64,000 nucleotides of DNA from assembly GCA_902785105.1 (NCBI GenBank), contig CACZXF010000032.1:1-64000 (forward strand). The letters run 5' to 3'. This DNA is from an uncultured Eubacteriales bacterium (lineage in GTDB: Bacteria; Bacillota; Clostridia; Christensenellales; Aristaeellaceae). The translations under genes and the position numbers were made by a program. Below are positions 63,641 to 64,000 of the stretch, in pieces; the first letter of the stretch is position 1, and every line of letters starts with the position of its first letter. Below the pieces are notes generated by a model. That model was not told the DNA's origin and did no database searches. It saw only the letters and a list, made by a program, of their open reading frames with translations.

Positions 63641-64000
63641 GGGCGTATCCACATTTTCGATGGCGTTGACCACCTTCCGGGCGCGGCTCTCCAATGTGTC
63701 CAGCTCGCTCCCGGCCTGGGAGAGGCGCAGGCGCATCCGCTGGACGGATTCATCGAACCGGGCGAAGTCCTGCTTCATTGAGGCGAGCTGCCTGAGCACC
63801 TCGCCGCTGCGACGCTCCAGCGTCACCGAGCGGAAGCCCATCTGCAGGCTGGTCATCAGCGCGCAGAAGGTGGCGGGGCCGGAGATGAGCACCCGGTATT
63901 TATCCTGACAGCGTTCCATCAGCCCGTCCAGCCGGGCCACCTCGGCATAGAGGCTCTCGGTGGGCAGGAACAGCACCGCGAAGTCGGCGGTCTGGGGCGG
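63635..64000 (-). CDS. rmuC: DNA recombination protein RmuC, C-terminal part (partial)
   Basis: The last 121 codons of a gene that enters from the right edge. TADFAVLFLPTESLYAEVARLDGLMERCQDKYRVLISGPATFCALMTSLQMGFRSVTLERRSGEVLRQL matches the conserved RmuC end, including the FLPTExLYAE and SGPATF motifs. A helical tail follows. RmuC is a predicted nuclease-like protein limiting DNA inversions. The N-terminal coiled coil lies outside the window. Confidence 0.92.
   Translation of the reverse strand, partial: PPQTADFAVLFLPTESLYAEVARLDGLMERCQDKYRVLISGPATFCALMTSLQMGFRSVTLERRSGEVLRQLASMKQDFARFDESVQRMRLRLSQAGSELDTLESRARKVVNAIENVDTPV

Overview
The window reads as a chromosomal segment of a GC-rich, Gram-positive anaerobe of the class Clostridia, probably an uncultured gut or rumen lineage. 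The evidence is a Firmicutes-style gene set: T-box-controlled TrpB2, CsoR with CopA, bifunctional Rel, long-form HPF, four-cysteine Adk and zinc-type S14. Purine-rich Shine-Dalgarno sites, near-consensus sigma-A promoters and secreted proteins with Thr-Pro-rich linkers and Big2 domains agree with this. No rRNA, tRNA, CRISPR array, prophage or transposase gene was seen, and genus or order cannot be fixed from the sequence alone.

Layout. 1-7.5 kb: a DUF308 membrane protein, ybaB-recR, a DUF2975/XRE pair, a large secreted protein with about 14 Cys-pair knuckles, and a HAD phosphatase. 7.7-14.8 kb: a 1332-residue envelope protein joining a zinc ribbon, a remnant Ser/Thr-kinase N-lobe, one membrane span, six peptidoglycan-binding repeats and three FN3-like domains, then a six-Big2 cell-wall amidase. 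15-24 kb: a small membrane exporter family protein, mnmG, a copper operon (csoR-copA), a coiled-coil membrane protein and mnmA. 24.5-27.4 kb: larE-larB-larC for the nickel-pincer cofactor, without larA. 27.6-46.8 kb: hpf, topB, an abundant-looking Big2 surface protein, pyk, secD-secF, recJ, rel, dtd, a ribbon-helix-helix protein, a T-box-led trpB2 and lpdA. 47-60.3 kb: the S10-spc ribosomal superoperon, rpsJ to rpmJ including secY, adk, map and infA, with a terminator where rpsM-rpoA-rplQ would normally follow. 60.3-64 kb: a small acidic protein, an M50 protease, scpA, two tandem genes for double-glycine-leader SH3 peptides, and the end of rmuC.

The most striking non-coding feature is a dense set of intergenic palindromic repeats. 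At least six kinds of core sit between the same outer arms (GATAAACGGGGATTTGTCG on one side, CGACAAATTCCAATTTATC on the other). They interrupt the csoR-copA, larB-larC, rel-dtd and rplW-rplB junctions. One core is nested inside another with an 8-bp target duplication, and a paralogous copy at 24.2 kb shows the empty site.

The best candidates for new biology are the paired leader-SH3 peptides at 62.9-63.6 kb, the modular repeats, the in-frame ribosome-binding site inside copA that could release a CopZ-like copper chaperone, and the pseudokinase/peptidoglycan-binding protein.
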